Source of the DNA: Fusibacillus kribbianus
GTDB taxonomy: Bacteria; Bacillota; Clostridia; Lachnospirales; Lachnospiraceae
NCBI RefSeq assembly: GCF_030053595.1
Contig: NZ_JASGBQ010000006.1
Coordinates: 39,473 to 103,472 of the forward strand
Direction: 5' to 3'
Length of the DNA stretch: 64,000 bases
Part shown: positions 23,519 through 33,337 of the stretch, in pieces
Layout of the letters: each line of letters starts with the position of its first letter
Position numbering within the stretch: the stretch's first letter is position 1
The notes under the pieces: generated by a model
What the model was told of the DNA's origin: nothing
Seen by the model: the letters and a program-made list of their open reading frames with translations, nothing else
Database searches by the model: none
Translations under genes and position numbers: made by a program

Positions 23519-24994
23519 ATGCTTCAGAAGGTATTGGATATCATAAAACAGGAAGAGCTGATACAGGCAGGGGAGACCGTTGCCGTCGGGGTGTCCGGCG
23601 GGGCGGATTCCATCTGCCTGCTTTCCGTACTTTGGGAGCTTAAAGAACGGCTTGACATCCGGGTGGCGGCCGTTCATGTCCATCATGGGATCCGCGGGGC
23701 GGAGGCAGACCGGGACGAGGCTTTTGTGCGGCGCTTCTGCCAGGAGAGAGACGTCCCCCTTCTGGTATATCACCGGCAGGTGCCAAAGCTGGCGGCCGAG
23801 CTTGGGCTTTCTGAGGAGGAAGCGGGGCGCATGGCGCGCTATGAATGCTTTCGTCAGGCAAAAAAAGGCCTGCCGGCAGATCGGATCGCTGTGGCTCACA
23901 ATCAGAATGATCATGCGGAGACAGTTCTCTTTCATCTGTTCCGTGGGAGCGGCCTGACAGGACTTTCCGGCATGGCGGCGAAGGCGCCGCTGCCTTTTGA
24001 CGGTACAGAGAAGTGCCTGATCCGTCCGCTCCTCAGAGTCACCCGCAGGGAAATAGAAAACTATCTGGCAGAGAAAGGGCTGTCCTGCTGTCAGGACAGT
24101 ACAAATGCCTCAGAGGAGTATGCCAGAAACAGGATCCGAAACAGGATCCTGCCGGAGGCCTGTCGGATCAATGAGGAGGCTGTACAGAATATTGCCAGGG
24201 CGGCGGAGATGATCGCTGCCGCAGACCGATGGGTGAACCGGCAGGCCGGGGAATGGATAGGGAAGCATGTGATATTCGGGGAAAACCGGGCAGAGTTTCC
24301 CTGTGAGGAGCTTCTTGGCCTGGAAGAGCTTCTGTCAGGATGTGTGCTTCGCAGCATTCTCGAGAGGCTCACCGGAAGTCTTAAGGACATCACAAAACGG
24401 CACACGGACAGCATTCTTAAACTGGCCGGACAGCAGACCGGGCGAAAGCTCACGCTGCCGGGCGGTCTGGAGGCAGTGCGGGTGTATGAGAAGCTTCAGA
24501 TTTCCCTCAGAGAAAAAACGAAGGCCGGCGGGACAGAGGAGACGGAGCTTTCTCAGGCCGGAGCAGAGCTTTTTCTGAAACCGGAGGAGGAATGGAAGAC
24601 GGCAGAACTCTTTGGTTTTTGCTTCCGATATCGGATTTTTGAGCGGCAGCCGGGGCAAAAAATTCCTGAAAACAGGTATACGAAATGGTTTGCTTATGAT
24701 AAAATAAAAGGTAATCTTTCGCTGCGGGCAAGGCGGACAGGCGACTGGTTCCAGGCGTTTTCAGACGGCAGGAGGCAGACGGTCAAGGCCTATATGGTCA
24801 ATGAAAAGATTCCGTCCGGGGAAAGAAACCGGCTTCCTCTTCTCTGCGAGGGAAGCCATGTGCTCTGGGTAGTCGGCGGCCGCACCTGCGAAGGGTGCCG
24901 GGTGACGCAAGAGACCCGATGGATCCTGGAGGTGTCGGCCCGGACAGGCAGCGAAACGGCGGAAAGAAACGGGTCAGTCCCGAAGATACAGTAA
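23519..24994 (+). CDS. tilS: tRNA(Ile) lysidine synthetase
   Basis: 491-residue cytoplasmic enzyme that converts cytidine-34 of tRNA-Ile(CAU) to lysidine using ATP and lysine. The PP-loop SGGADS is at 26-31, and HHGIRGAEADRDEAFVRRFC follows as in TilS. NQNDHAETVLFHLFRGSGL and RPLL are further signature stretches. The substrate-binding and C-terminal domains follow to the end. Its place before hpt and ftsH is the classical Firmicutes order. An essential gene, with its own promoter at 23443. Confidence 0.95.
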   Translation: MLQKVLDIIKQEELIQAGETVAVGVSGGADSICLLSVLWELKERLDIRVAAVHVHHGIRGAEADRDEAFVRRFCQERDVPLLVYHRQVPKLAAELGLSEEEAGRMARYECFRQAKKGLPADRIAVAHNQNDHAETVLFHLFRGSGLTGLSGMAAKAPLPFDGTEKCLIRPLLRVTRREIENYLAEKGLSCCQDSTNASEEYARNRIRNRILPEACRINEEAVQNIARAAEMIAAADRWVNRQAGEWIGKHVIFGENRAEFPCEELLGLEELLSGCVLRSILERLTGSLKDITKRHTDSILKLAGQQTGRKLTLPGGLEAVRVYEKLQISLREKTKAGGTEETELSQAGAELFLKPEEEWKTAELFGFCFRYRIFERQPGQKIPENRYTKWFAYDKIKGNLSLRARRTGDWFQAFSDGRRQTVKAYMVNEKIPSGERNRLPLLCEGSHVLWVVGGRTCEGCRVTQETRWILEVSARTGSETAERNGSVPKIQ

Positions 24995-25022
24995 AAAATC
25001 AAAAGAAAAGGGGATATCGATT

Positions 25023-25547
25023 ATGGAAGATAAGATCAGGATTCTGATTCCGGAGGCAGAGGTGGATGCAAAGGTCGAGGAGATCGGCAGGAAGATCAGT
25101 GAGGATTATGCAGGCAAGTCGGTTCATCTGATCTGCGTGCTGAAGGGCGGCGTATTTTTTACCTGTGAGCTGGCAAAGCGGATCTCGGTTCCCGTGTCCC
25201 TGGATTTCATGTCTGTGTCCAGCTACGGTTCAGGAACCCAGTCCAGCGGCGTCGTAAAGATCATTAAAGACCTTGACGAGCCTCTGGCCGGAAAGCATGT
25301 TCTGATCGTGGAGGATATCATTGATTCCGGAAGAACGCTCAGCTATCTGGTTGAGATCCTGAAGCAGAGGGGACCGGCGGATATCAGGATCTGTACTCTT
25401 CTTGACAAGCCCTCCAGACGGGTGAAGAAGGAAGTAGAGGTGGATTACACCTGCTTCAGCATTCCCGATGAATTTGTGGTGGGATATGGACTGGATTATG
25501 ACCAGAAATACAGAAATCTGCCCTACATCGGCGTGGTAGAGGTATAG
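25023..25547 (+). CDS. hpt: Hypoxanthine phosphoribosyltransferase
   Basis: 174-residue purine salvage enzyme making IMP or GMP from PRPP and hypoxanthine or guanine. The PRPP-binding loop [14 protein letters not shown] lies at ~93-106, and CVLKGGVFF and DFMSVSSYG are other active-site stretches. The C-terminal [20 protein letters not shown] is typical of bacterial HPRT. GGGGATATCGATT precedes the ATG. It stands between tilS and ftsH, 28 nt after tilS and 14 nt before ftsH, as one operon. Confidence 0.96.
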   Translation: MEDKIRILIPEAEVDAKVEEIGRKISEDYAGKSVHLICVLKGGVFFTCELAKRISVPVSLDFMSVSSYGSGTQSSGVVKIIKDLDEPLAGKHVLIVEDIIDSGRTLSYLVEILKQRGPADIRICTLLDKPSRRVKKEVEVDYTCFSIPDEFVVGYGLDYDQKYRNLPYIGVVEV

Positions 25548-25561
25548 AAGGAGGCCTGGAT

Positions 25562-27382
25562 TTGCAGCAGAAGCAGAAAAGCGGGCTGGGGTTCTATCTG
25601 GCAATCATCATGATAGTGATCCTGGCATTCATGTGGATACGTAAGGATTTGTTACAGGAAGAGGAATGGCCCTGGCAGGAATTTGTCAATGCCGTGGAGC
25701 AGGGCGTGGTCACCGATGCGGAGATTTATCCCAACAAGGAGGTTCCCACCGGCTCCGTCCGTCTGTATTTCAATAACGGCGTCAAGTCCAGAACCTGGAA
25801 TGTGGAGGACGTTAAGGAGGCAAAGCAGTTCCTGACAGACCATGATGTTTCCGTTGTCATGGGAAGTGTACCCGAGGAGGATACCTTTTTTACCATTGTG
25901 GTTCCTATCCTGGTGGGCATGTTGATCGTGGCAATGCTGGTCATGATGATGATCAACCGTTCCATGTCCGGCGGAAGCAATCAGAAGATGATGAATTTCG
26001 GAAAGAGCCGGGCAAGGGTCACCCGGGACGGCAATGGCGTCAACTTCAAGAAGGTGGCCGGCCTCGAGGAGGAAAAGGAGGATCTGGCGGAGATCGTGGA
26101 TTTCCTGAAGAATCCGGGAAAATACATGAAGGTAGGGGCCAGGATTCCCAAGGGCGTGATTCTGGTGGGCCCTCCCGGAACAGGAAAGACACTTCTTGCC
26201 AAGGCGGTTGCGGGAGAAGCCGGAGTTCCCTTTTTCAGCATTTCCGGTTCCGATTTTGTGGAGATGTTTGTAGGTGTCGGTGCGTCCCGTGTCCGGGATC
26301 TGTTTGAAGATGCCAAGAAGAATGCGCCGTGCATCGTGTTTATTGATGAGATCGACGCGGTGGCCAGACGAAGAGGCACCGGCATGGGCGGCGGCCATGA
26401 TGAGAGAGAGCAGACTCTGAACCAGCTGCTGGTTGAGATGGACGGCTTCGGTGTCAATGAGGGCATCATCGTTATGGCGGCAACCAACCGTGTGGATATT
26501 CTCGATCCGGCGATTCTACGTCCCGGCCGGTTTGACCGGAAGGTGGCGGTGGGCAGGCCTGACGTGAAGGGCCGTGAGGAGATCCTTCAGGTTCATGCGA
26601 AGGATAAGCCCCTGTCTGAAGATGTAGACCTGAAAAAGGTCGCACAGACAACAGCCGGCTTTACAGGTGCGGACCTTGAAAATCTGATGAATGAGGCGGC
26701 GATCCTTGCTGCCAAGGAAAACAGAGGCTTTTTAAAGCAGGCGGATATCGAGCGTTCCTTTGTGAAGGTGGGCATCGGTGCAGAAAAGAAGAGCAAGATC
26801 ATTTCCGATAAGGATAAGCGGATCACGGCTTACCACGAAAGCGGCCATGCGATCCTGTTCCATCTGCTTCCGGAGGTGGGACCGGTCCATACGGTTTCCA
26901 TTATCCCGACGGGAATCGGTGCAGCAGGCTATACCATGCCGCTTCCGGAGCAGGATGAGATGTTCAATACCAGGGGAAGAATGCTGCAGGAGATCGAAGT
27001 CAGCCTGGGCGGCCGGATCGCTGAGGAGCTGATCTTTGATGACATTACCACCGGTGCTTCCCAGGATATCAAGCAGGCCACGGAAATCGCCAGAAATATG
27101 GTGACCAAATACGGCATGTCCGACCGGATCGGCATGATCTGCTACGGTGACGATGACGATCAGGTGTTCATCGGCCGGGATCTGGCCCATACCAGGAGCT
27201 ATGGTGAGGGGGTCGCCTCCACCATCGACGAAGAGGTGAAGCGGATCATTGATGGCTGCTATTCCAGGGCAAAGAAGATGCTGATGGACAATATGGATAT
27301 TCTTCACAAAAGCTCGGCTCTTCTTCTGGAAAAGGAGAAGATCGGCGGCGAGGAATTTGAAGCGCTGTTTGAGAAGAAATAA
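25562..27382 (+). CDS. ftsH: ATP-dependent zinc metalloprotease FtsH
   Basis: 606-residue membrane-bound AAA protease degrading membrane and regulatory proteins. There are two N-terminal membrane segments (~residues 10-22 and ~115-138) with a short extracytoplasmic domain between. Walker A GPPGTGKT is at 203-210, Walker B IVFIDEID follows, then the second region of homology, and the zinc site HESGH is at 425-429. The start is TTG at 25562: AAGGAGG (25548-25554) is 7 nt upstream and there is no ATG nearby. The C-terminus ends FEALFEKK. Co-transcribed with hpt. Confidence 0.96.
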   Translation: MQQKQKSGLGFYLAIIMIVILAFMWIRKDLLQEEEWPWQEFVNAVEQGVVTDAEIYPNKEVPTGSVRLYFNNGVKSRTWNVEDVKEAKQFLTDHDVSVVMGSVPEEDTFFTIVVPILVGMLIVAMLVMMMINRSMSGGSNQKMMNFGKSRARVTRDGNGVNFKKVAGLEEEKEDLAEIVDFLKNPGKYMKVGARIPKGVILVGPPGTGKTLLAKAVAGEAGVPFFSISGSDFVEMFVGVGASRVRDLFEDAKKNAPCIVFIDEIDAVARRRGTGMGGGHDEREQTLNQLLVEMDGFGVNEGIIVMAATNRVDILDPAILRPGRFDRKVAVGRPDVKGREEILQVHAKDKPLSEDVDLKKVAQTTAGFTGADLENLMNEAAILAAKENRGFLKQADIERSFVKVGIGAEKKSKIISDKDKRITAYHESGHAILFHLLPEVGPVHTVSIIPTGIGAAGYTMPLPEQDEMFNTRGRMLQEIEVSLGGRIAEELIFDDITTGASQDIKQATEIARNMVTKYGMSDRIGMICYGDDDDQVFIGRDLAHTRSYGEGVASTIDEEVKRIIDGCYSRAKKMLMDNMDILHKSSALLLEKEKIGGEEFEALFEKK

Positions 27383-27541
27383 TCTGTTCAAAAAGGCAAT
27401 TGGAAAAGAAAACACGGGAGAAGGGGACTTTTTATGAAAAAAGCATGAGATGTGTGAAGGTGTTGAGAAGAGATGCCGTGAAATCTGCTAAAAAAAAAAT
27501 CGATTTTAGTGAAAGTTTGTGCACACTTAAAATACACCAAA

Positions 27542-27660
27542 TGCTATAATAAATATCGTAAAAACCCCCCCCAATACATTTTTATATAGTTTTGCTACAC
27601 CCCATAAGAAAGAAATACCTTCTCCTAAAACGGACAGCGATGAGCTGTCCGTTTTACTTT
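27542..27660 (+). ncRNA. Candidate small RNA between ftsH and the M24 peptidase
   Basis: The 298-bp gap has no gene. An extended -10 (TGCTATAAT, 27542-27550) without a good -35 is followed by an unusual C-rich tract (27566-27572 region) and an AT-rich stretch. The terminator hairpin at 27627-27655 would close a transcript of about 100 nt. The match to a transcription unit is suggestive only and no known RNA family was recognised. Confidence 0.35.
27627..27655. terminator. Bidirectional terminator between ftsH and the M24 peptidase
   Basis: A perfect 12-bp stem (27627-27638 with 27644-27655, loop GATGA) has A-rich and T-rich arms, so it ends transcripts in either direction. It serves the convergent ftsH and M24 peptidase genes. 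Confidence 0.85.
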
Positions 27661-27680
27661 GTGAAGGAAGGGATCTGCCG

Positions 27681-28748
27681 TCACAGACAGATCAGATTTT
27701 TGGGGGAGGCGGTGATGTCCAGACAGCCGTCTTTTTCATAAACGAGTACATCCTCGATCCGCACGCCGAAACGGCCGGGCAGGTAAATGCCGGGCTCAGC
27801 AGAGACAACTGCATGGAAGGGCATGGGAGCGTCGTTTCTCAGGCTGGCATTGGGGGCCTCGTGGATTTCAATGCCCAGGGAATGGCCGAAGCCGTGACCA
27901 AAGTAGTCTCCATAGCCGGCCTTTTCGATGACTGCGGCGGCAGCATTGTGGATATCCCTGCCGGAAATGCCGGCCTTTGCTGCAGCGATACCGGCTTTCT
28001 GGGCTTCCAGCACCGTGTAGTAGACCTTTTCCATTTCTGCACTGGGACTTCCCACACAGATGGTTCTGGTCATGTCAGAGCAGTAGCCGTGGTACATGCA
28101 GCCAAAATCCATGGTGACAAATTCCCCGGTGCGGATTTCCTTTTTCGTGGGAATGGCATGAGGCTTGCTGCCGTTGGCGCCGGAGGCCACGATGGGATCA
28201 AAGGAATTTTTCTGTGCGCCGTACTTCATCTGAAGGTAGGTGAGTCTGGCGGCCAGCTCTGTTTCCTTTACCCCGGGACGAATGTCATTGAGAATCTCAG
28301 TAAAGGCCCGGTCTGTGATCTCCTGAGCCTTTTTCATCAGAAGAAGTTCAGCCTCATCCTTGGTCTCCCGAAGGGAGGAGAGAAGTCCTGACGCCGGAAT
28401 AAGCGTTGTCTGAGGCGGAAGCACTTTTTTCAGAGCCTGATACATGGCGAAGCTTACCGCGTTTTCCTCAAAACCGAGGGAACGGATATCGAGAGCGCGG
28501 ATACGGTCCGCGGCCAGTGTCAGATGATCATGGCCCGGGGTGACCGGACAGAGTTCCACGTGTTCGATGGACGCTGCCGCCTCCAGATAACGGCTGTCGG
28601 TGGAATAATAGCTTTTGCTTCGGGTAACGAGGACGAGACCTTCTCCGTGAAAACCAAGGGCATAGTATTCTCCGGGTTCGCTGGTGATCAGCAGGGCATC
28701 CAGATGATAGTTTGACAGTTCTTTTGTGATCTGCAGTAAATGATTCAT
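27681..28748 (-). CDS. Xaa-Pro peptidase, M24B family
   Basis: 355-residue creatinase/prolidase-fold metallopeptidase that removes N-terminal residues before proline or splits Xaa-Pro dipeptides. The N-terminal creatinase-like domain covers ~1-120. The dinuclear metal ligands are all present: Asp in VTMDFG, Asp in CSDMTRT, His in GHGFGH, Glu in SAEPG and Glu in RIEDVL. Length fits short Firmicutes PepP/PepQ-like enzymes (YqhT type). GGAGG precedes the ATG on the minus strand. It converges on ftsH and diverges from the amylase gene. Confidence 0.92.
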   Translation of the reverse strand: MNHLLQITKELSNYHLDALLITSEPGEYYALGFHGEGLVLVTRSKSYYSTDSRYLEAAASIEHVELCPVTPGHDHLTLAADRIRALDIRSLGFEENAVSFAMYQALKKVLPPQTTLIPASGLLSSLRETKDEAELLLMKKAQEITDRAFTEILNDIRPGVKETELAARLTYLQMKYGAQKNSFDPIVASGANGSKPHAIPTKKEIRTGEFVTMDFGCMYHGYCSDMTRTICVGSPSAEMEKVYYTVLEAQKAGIAAAKAGISGRDIHNAAAAVIEKAGYGDYFGHGFGHSLGIEIHEAPNASLRNDAPMPFHAVVSAEPGIYLPGRFGVRIEDVLVYEKDGCLDITASPKNLICL

Positions 28749-28819
28749 GATTGAGCCTCCTTCTTCCTTCTATTATAGGAGCAAAGTGGTGGAAAAGTAA
28801 ACGGGTTTTCAATATGGTG

Positions 28820-28848
28820 TTGCGGTAAAGCACGATTTGATATAGAAT
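28820..28848 (+). promoter_or_regulatory. Promoter of the GH13 gene
   Basis: TTGCGG (28820-28825), a 17-bp spacer and TAGAAT (28843-28848), 41 bp before the start codon. No catabolite-response element was seen at it. Confidence 0.55.
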
Positions 28849-28889
28849 AGGAACAGACAAAAACCAAAGAGACAGTTAGGAGTGTTGGT

Positions 28890-30953
28890 ATGTGTCCTGT
28901 AAATGGGATCAACAGGCAGGCCCTTTTCAGCGATGAGACGGCAGATTACCGATGTCCCATGGAACCGGAGGCGGGCGAACAGGTTTTGATCCGGTTCCGC
29001 ACGGCAGCAGACAATGTGGACAGGGTATATCTGGTCGGGTGCGGAGGAACTGTTGAAAGCAGGATGATTCTTCGGACGAAGGGACCGGTATTTGATATAT
29101 TTGAGACGGCGCTTTCTCTTACGGAGGCGTCTTTTGCGTACTGCTTCCGCGTGGAGCGGGAAAATGAAATATGCTGGTATAATAAGCTGGGGGTATCGGA
29201 TACGCCCGGCTATGAGTATGCCTTTCGGATCACGCCCGGGTTCCATACGCCGGACTGGGCGAAGGGGGCTGTGATCTATCAGATATTTGTGGACCGGTTC
29301 TGCAATGGAGATAAGTCAAATGATGTAAAGGACGGCGAATATCTTTATGTGAACGGGCAGCCGGTCAGTCAGGTAAAGGAATGGGGGCAGTATCCCTCTG
29401 CTCTGGATGTAAATAATTTTTATGGCGGAGATCTTCAGGGCGTTCTGGACAAAATGGATTATATAAAGAGCCTGGGGGTCCAGGTTATTTATTTTAATCC
29501 GCTGTTCGTCTCTCCCTCCAATCACAAATATGACAGCCAGGATTACGATTATATTGATCCCCATTACGGGAAGATCATCAACGACGTGGAACGGCCGGTG
29601 AGGGACGGGGAGACCAACCGGGATGCCGCCGGATATATTGCACGGGTGACGGACAAGGTCAATCTGGAGGCCAGCAATGCTCTTTTTGCCCAGGTAGTGG
29701 AGGCGGCCCATGAGCGGGGAATGCGGGTGATCCTGGACGGAGTGTTCAATCACTGCGGCTCCTTCAACAAGTGGATGGACCGGGAACGGATCTACGAGGG
29801 CCAGGAGGGCTATGAGAAGGGCGCCTACGTGGCGGAGGACAGTCCTTACCGGAGCTTTTTCAGGTTTACCGGCGGCCAGTGGCCCTACAACAATCATTAC
29901 GACGGCTGGTGGGGCTATGAGACGCTTCCCAAGCTGAATTATGAGGAATCAAAGGAGCTTTATGATTATATTATGAGGATCGGGCGCAAATGGGTGTCCG
30001 AGCCCTACAACGCCGACGGCTGGCGGCTGGATGTGGCTGCGGATCTGGGTCGCAGCGAGGAGTTCAACCATCAGTTCTGGCGGGATTTCCGCCGGAATGT
30101 GAAGGAGGCCAATCCTGAAGCCATCATTCTTGCGGAGCATTACGGAGATCCGGGCAGCTGGCTGCAGGGGGATCAGTGGGATACGGTGATGAATTACGAT
30201 GCCTTCATGGAGCCTCTCACCTGGTTCCTCACCGGCATGGAGAAGCACAGCGATGAGCGCCACGATGAATTCTTTGGAGACGGCGAACTGTTTTTCCGGA
30301 CCATGCTCCATCAGATGAGCCGGTTTCATGTTCAGTCTCTCCAGGTAGCCATGAATGAGCTTTCTAACCATGATCATTCCCGCTTCCTGACAAGGACCAA
30401 CCGCACTGTGGGCCGCACCGGGACTCTGGGGCCTATAGCGGCTGAGACCGGTGTGAAGAAGGGGATCCTGCGGATGGCGGTGGTGGTCCAGATGACCTGG
30501 CCCGGCGCCCCCACCATTTATTACGGCGATGAGGCGGGGATGTGCGGCTGGACGGATCCGGACAACCGGCGGACCTATCCCTGGGGCAGCGAGGATCTGG
30601 AGCTCATCGAGTTCCATAAATATATGACCGGAAACCGCCGCAGGAACCCGGCCTTAAAGACCGGTTCTTTAAAACTGCTGGCGGCTGGTAAGGGCTTCAT
30701 TGCCTATGGACGTTTCAATGAGAAGAACAGGCTGGCGGTGGTTCTCAATGTGGCAGAGGAGGAGCTTCATCTTGAAATTCCTGTGTGGGAGATCGGCGTC
30801 TCACCTGACGGGGTGATGGAGAGGCTGATGCTCACCGCCGACGACACCTACAACAGCGGGCGTCTGTCGTTTCCGGTGAAGGATGGTATTCTGACGGTGG
30901 ACATGCCGCCGGAGAGTTCCATGCTGTTTGTGGAGATAAAAGAAGAGGAGTAG
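28890..30953 (+). CDS. Glycoside hydrolase family 13, neopullulanase/maltogenic amylase-like
   Basis: 687-residue alpha-glucan-active enzyme. An N-terminal beta-sandwich (~1-120) precedes the (beta/alpha)8 barrel beginning AVIYQIFVDRF. Conserved region I is DGVFNH. The catalytic nucleophile is Asp381 in GWRLDVA, the acid/base Glu416 in ILAEHYGD, and the third acid Asp495 in LSNHDHSR. A C-terminal beta domain ends the protein. There is no signal peptide, so it probably acts on imported maltodextrins in the cytoplasm. AGGAG is 8 nt upstream of the ATG. The exact specificity (neopullulanase, cyclomaltodextrinase or alpha-glucosidase) is not resolved. Confidence 0.9.
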   Translation: MCPVNGINRQALFSDETADYRCPMEPEAGEQVLIRFRTAADNVDRVYLVGCGGTVESRMILRTKGPVFDIFETALSLTEASFAYCFRVERENEICWYNKLGVSDTPGYEYAFRITPGFHTPDWAKGAVIYQIFVDRFCNGDKSNDVKDGEYLYVNGQPVSQVKEWGQYPSALDVNNFYGGDLQGVLDKMDYIKSLGVQVIYFNPLFVSPSNHKYDSQDYDYIDPHYGKIINDVERPVRDGETNRDAAGYIARVTDKVNLEASNALFAQVVEAAHERGMRVILDGVFNHCGSFNKWMDRERIYEGQEGYEKGAYVAEDSPYRSFFRFTGGQWPYNNHYDGWWGYETLPKLNYEESKELYDYIMRIGRKWVSEPYNADGWRLDVAADLGRSEEFNHQFWRDFRRNVKEANPEAIILAEHYGDPGSWLQGDQWDTVMNYDAFMEPLTWFLTGMEKHSDERHDEFFGDGELFFRTMLHQMSRFHVQSLQVAMNELSNHDHSRFLTRTNRTVGRTGTLGPIAAETGVKKGILRMAVVVQMTWPGAPTIYYGDEAGMCGWTDPDNRRTYPWGSEDLELIEFHKYMTGNRRRNPALKTGSLKLLAAGKGFIAYGRFNEKNRLAVVLNVAEEELHLEIPVWEIGVSPDGVMERLMLTADDTYNSGRLSFPVKDGILTVDMPPESSMLFVEIKEEE

Positions 30954-31044
30954 CTGAGTGATCAGACTGCTTCTCTTTTTTTATTCCCAAAAGGCAGTTT
31001 ATTCCTTCGCTGTTTGGTGCATCCTAAGAGCGGAGGTGAAGACA

Positions 31045-32490
31045 ATGCAGTCATTATGGACAGCAACGGCAGCTCTGCCGGAATACGAGGCTTTAAACGG
31101 AGACCGGAGGGCAGAAGCTGCCGTAATCGGAGCGGGAATGGCCGGAATCCTGACGGCCAGGCTCCTGAAAGAGGCGGGGGTCGATGTGGTGGTTCTGGAG
31201 GCGGACAGGATCGGGAGCGGCCAGACGAAGAATACCACGGCCAAGATCACATCTCAGCATGGGATGATCTACCATAAGCTGGCGGAAGTATTCAGCGCAG
31301 AGGCGGCGGTCCATTACGCGTCAGCTCAGGAAAAGGCCATAGGAGAATACCGGCGTATCATTGCGGAGTACGAAATTGATTGTGATTTTGCGGAGTGCAG
31401 CGCATACCTGTATTCCCGGAAAGAGGCCGGGCCGCTTCTTAAAGAGGCTGAAACGGCGAAGGCGGCAGGAATTGACGCGGCATTTACGGAGGAAACAGAG
31501 CTTCCTTTTCCGATAAAGGGGGCGGTCCGTTTCGGAGGACAGGCCCGCTTCCATCCTCTTAAATTTCTGGGAGGAACAGCGGAAGGGCTGACCATATATG
31601 AGCATACGCCGGTCCTCACCGTGGAGGGGAACCGGATCAAAACCGGGCGGGGAACGGTAACGGCGGAGCATATCATATTTGCCTGCCATTATCCCTTCAT
31701 CAATGTGCCGGGCTATTATTTCATGAGGATGCACCAGGAACGGAGCTATGTGAAGGCTCTCGAGGGAGCTTCATTGCCGGAAGGGATGTATTACGGGATT
31801 GACGAGGGCGGTCTGTCCATCCGCAGGGCCGGAAACCTTCTGCTTCTCGGCGGCGGGAGCCACCGGACGGGGGAAAACAGGGAGGGAGGACGGTACCGGT
31901 GGCTTTTGGAGCAGGCCAGGGAATACTGGCCTCAATGCAGGGAACGGTTTCGCTGGTCGGCCCAGGACTGCATGCCTTTAGACAATATCCCATATATCGG
32001 ACAGTTTTCCGGCGACACACCAAACTGGTATGTGGCCACCGGTTTTAAAAAGTGGGGGATGACCGGCTCCATGGCGGCGGCCATGATGCTGAGGGATGCT
32101 GTCACCGGCAGGGAAAATCCCGATGCAGAGCTCTTTTCTCTCCAGCGGTTTACCCCCTCTGCTTCGGCGGTGAGCTTTGTATCCGAGGGAGCCCATGCCG
32201 TAAAGAATCTGACCCGGCGAATCTTTGCGCCGCCGAGGGCGGAAACGGAGGAGCTGCCCTGCGGCCATGGCGGTATTGTGGAATATGAGGGAGAAAAAGC
32301 TGGAGTATATAAGGAGGAGGACGGAACGCTCCATGTAGTGTCCGTTAAATGTCCCCATATGGGATGTCAGCTGGAATGGAATCCCGATGAAAAGACCTGG
32401 GACTGCCCCTGCCACGGCTCCCGGTTTGATTACCGGGGAAAGCTTTTGAATAATCCGGCTCAGGAGGATCTGGAGACGGCGGAGCAGTAA
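31045..32490 (+). CDS. FAD-dependent oxidoreductase with C-terminal Rieske [2Fe-2S] domain
   Basis: 481 residues. Residues 1-370 are a DAO-type FAD domain starting with the GAGMAG dinucleotide loop (29-34). A linker leads to a Rieske domain (~400-475) with ligands Cys436-x-His438 and Cys454-x2-His457 (CPHMGC and CPCHGS). The extra Cys441 and Cys456 allow the disulfide of high-potential Rieske proteins. This is the YhfW-like architecture; the substrate is unknown and electron transfer from amine or hydroxy-acid oxidation to the cluster is a guess. GGAGGTGA precedes ATG 31045; an upstream ATG at 30958 lacks a ribosome binding site. Confidence 0.88.
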   Translation: MQSLWTATAALPEYEALNGDRRAEAAVIGAGMAGILTARLLKEAGVDVVVLEADRIGSGQTKNTTAKITSQHGMIYHKLAEVFSAEAAVHYASAQEKAIGEYRRIIAEYEIDCDFAECSAYLYSRKEAGPLLKEAETAKAAGIDAAFTEETELPFPIKGAVRFGGQARFHPLKFLGGTAEGLTIYEHTPVLTVEGNRIKTGRGTVTAEHIIFACHYPFINVPGYYFMRMHQERSYVKALEGASLPEGMYYGIDEGGLSIRRAGNLLLLGGGSHRTGENREGGRYRWLLEQAREYWPQCRERFRWSAQDCMPLDNIPYIGQFSGDTPNWYVATGFKKWGMTGSMAAAMMLRDAVTGRENPDAELFSLQRFTPSASAVSFVSEGAHAVKNLTRRIFAPPRAETEELPCGHGGIVEYEGEKAGVYKEEDGTLHVVSVKCPHMGCQLEWNPDEKTWDCPCHGSRFDYRGKLLNNPAQEDLETAEQ

Positions 32491-32635
32491 CGACGGTTTA
32501 CCATAAGATAATAATCCTGCCGCGGAGGGGACTTTTCCGGGTAATGAAACGGAATATCCGCTGCCGCTGTGAGTGCGCCTGCAGGAGCATGAAACAGTGG
32601 TAGGAAAAAACGCTCCCGGAGAACGTGAGAAACAG

Positions 32636-32664
32636 TTGGCTTTTCGCATTGATTCGGTTATAAT
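32636..32664 (+). promoter_or_regulatory. niaR promoter
   Basis: TTGGCT (32636-32641), a 17-bp spacer and TATAAT (32659-32664), 47 bp upstream of the niaR start codon. Confidence 0.75.
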
Positions 32665-32710
32665 AGGAGCAGGAAAAGTACGGATCTCACAGATGAAGGG
32701 ACGAGGAAGC

Positions 32711-33217
32711 ATGGATGGAAAAGAGCGCAGACAGGGGATTCTCAAGGTGATGAGAGAGGGGGAGGGGCCGGTGTCCGGAGAGAAGCTGGCGAAGCTGTTC
32801 GGCGTCAGCCGGCAGGTGATCGTTCAGGATATCGCTCTTCTTCGGGCGGCGGATTATGAGATCCTTGCCACAAACCGGGGATATCTCTGTATCAGTCAGG
32901 CAGAGGCAGGCCGTGTGTTTCACGTATACCATAAAAATGAAGAGATTGCGGAAGAACTGAACAGCATCGTGGACTTCGGAGGAACTGTGGTGGATGTATT
33001 TGTGGAGCACGAGTCCTACGGGGAACTGCGGGTGCCGCTGGATATCCACACCAGGCGGGAAGTCACCGAGTTCGTGGAAAACATCAGGAGCGGAAATTCC
33101 AGTCCACTTATGACCATCACCTGCGGAGACCATTTCCACACGGTGCGGGCAGCCTCGGAAAAGATCCTGGATGAAATTCAGGAGGAGCTGGGAAAGAAAG
33201 GCTTCCTCAGAGAATAG
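32711..33217 (+). CDS. niaR: Niacin-responsive transcriptional repressor NiaR
   Basis: 168 residues. Residues ~1-60 are an HTH_11 winged helix (ERRQGILKVMREGEGPVSGE, with VSRQVIVQDIALLR as recognition part). Residues ~75-165 are the 3H domain named after its histidines, here in VEHESYG, DIHTRRE and GDHFHTVRA, which bind metal and niacin. NiaR represses NAD synthesis and niacin uptake genes when niacin is plentiful. The niacin salvage gene pncB lies 0.9 kb downstream on the other strand. The start at 32711 follows GAGGAAG; upstream in-frame ATGs have weaker sites. Confidence 0.9.
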   Translation: MDGKERRQGILKVMREGEGPVSGEKLAKLFGVSRQVIVQDIALLRAADYEILATNRGYLCISQAEAGRVFHVYHKNEEIAEELNSIVDFGGTVVDVFVEHESYGELRVPLDIHTRREVTEFVENIRSGNSSPLMTITCGDHFHTVRAASEKILDEIQEELGKKGFLRE

Positions 33218-33251
33218 CATGCGTTACAGAATTTGCCTGTCATATATAATT

Positions 33252-33310
33252 AAAAGGCGGTCAACCAACTGCGGTTGACCGCCTTTTCGGTGTGCGCCCT
33301 CCAGGCGCAC
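33252..33310 (+). terminator. Double hairpin between niaR and the acyltransferase
   Basis: A perfect 15-bp stem (33252-33266 with 33273-33287) has A- and T-rich ends and works in both directions. A second GC-rich hairpin (33292-33298 with 33304-33310) follows. They separate convergent niaR and the acyltransferase gene. Confidence 0.8.
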
Positions 33311-33337
33311 GCCGCATAAATTATAATTATAAAACAT

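Noticed and set aside
21689..23935. 748-codon open frame on the minus strand
   Set aside because: It lies opposite spoIIE and tilS, which have clear families, ribosome binding sites and promoters. Its translation shows no domain and the length is a by-product of the GC-rich codons on the other strand.
27425..27448. Tiny frame MKKA with a GGGG site after ftsH
   Set aside because: Four codons; it could be a leader peptide but there is no gene behind it, so it is not called a gene.
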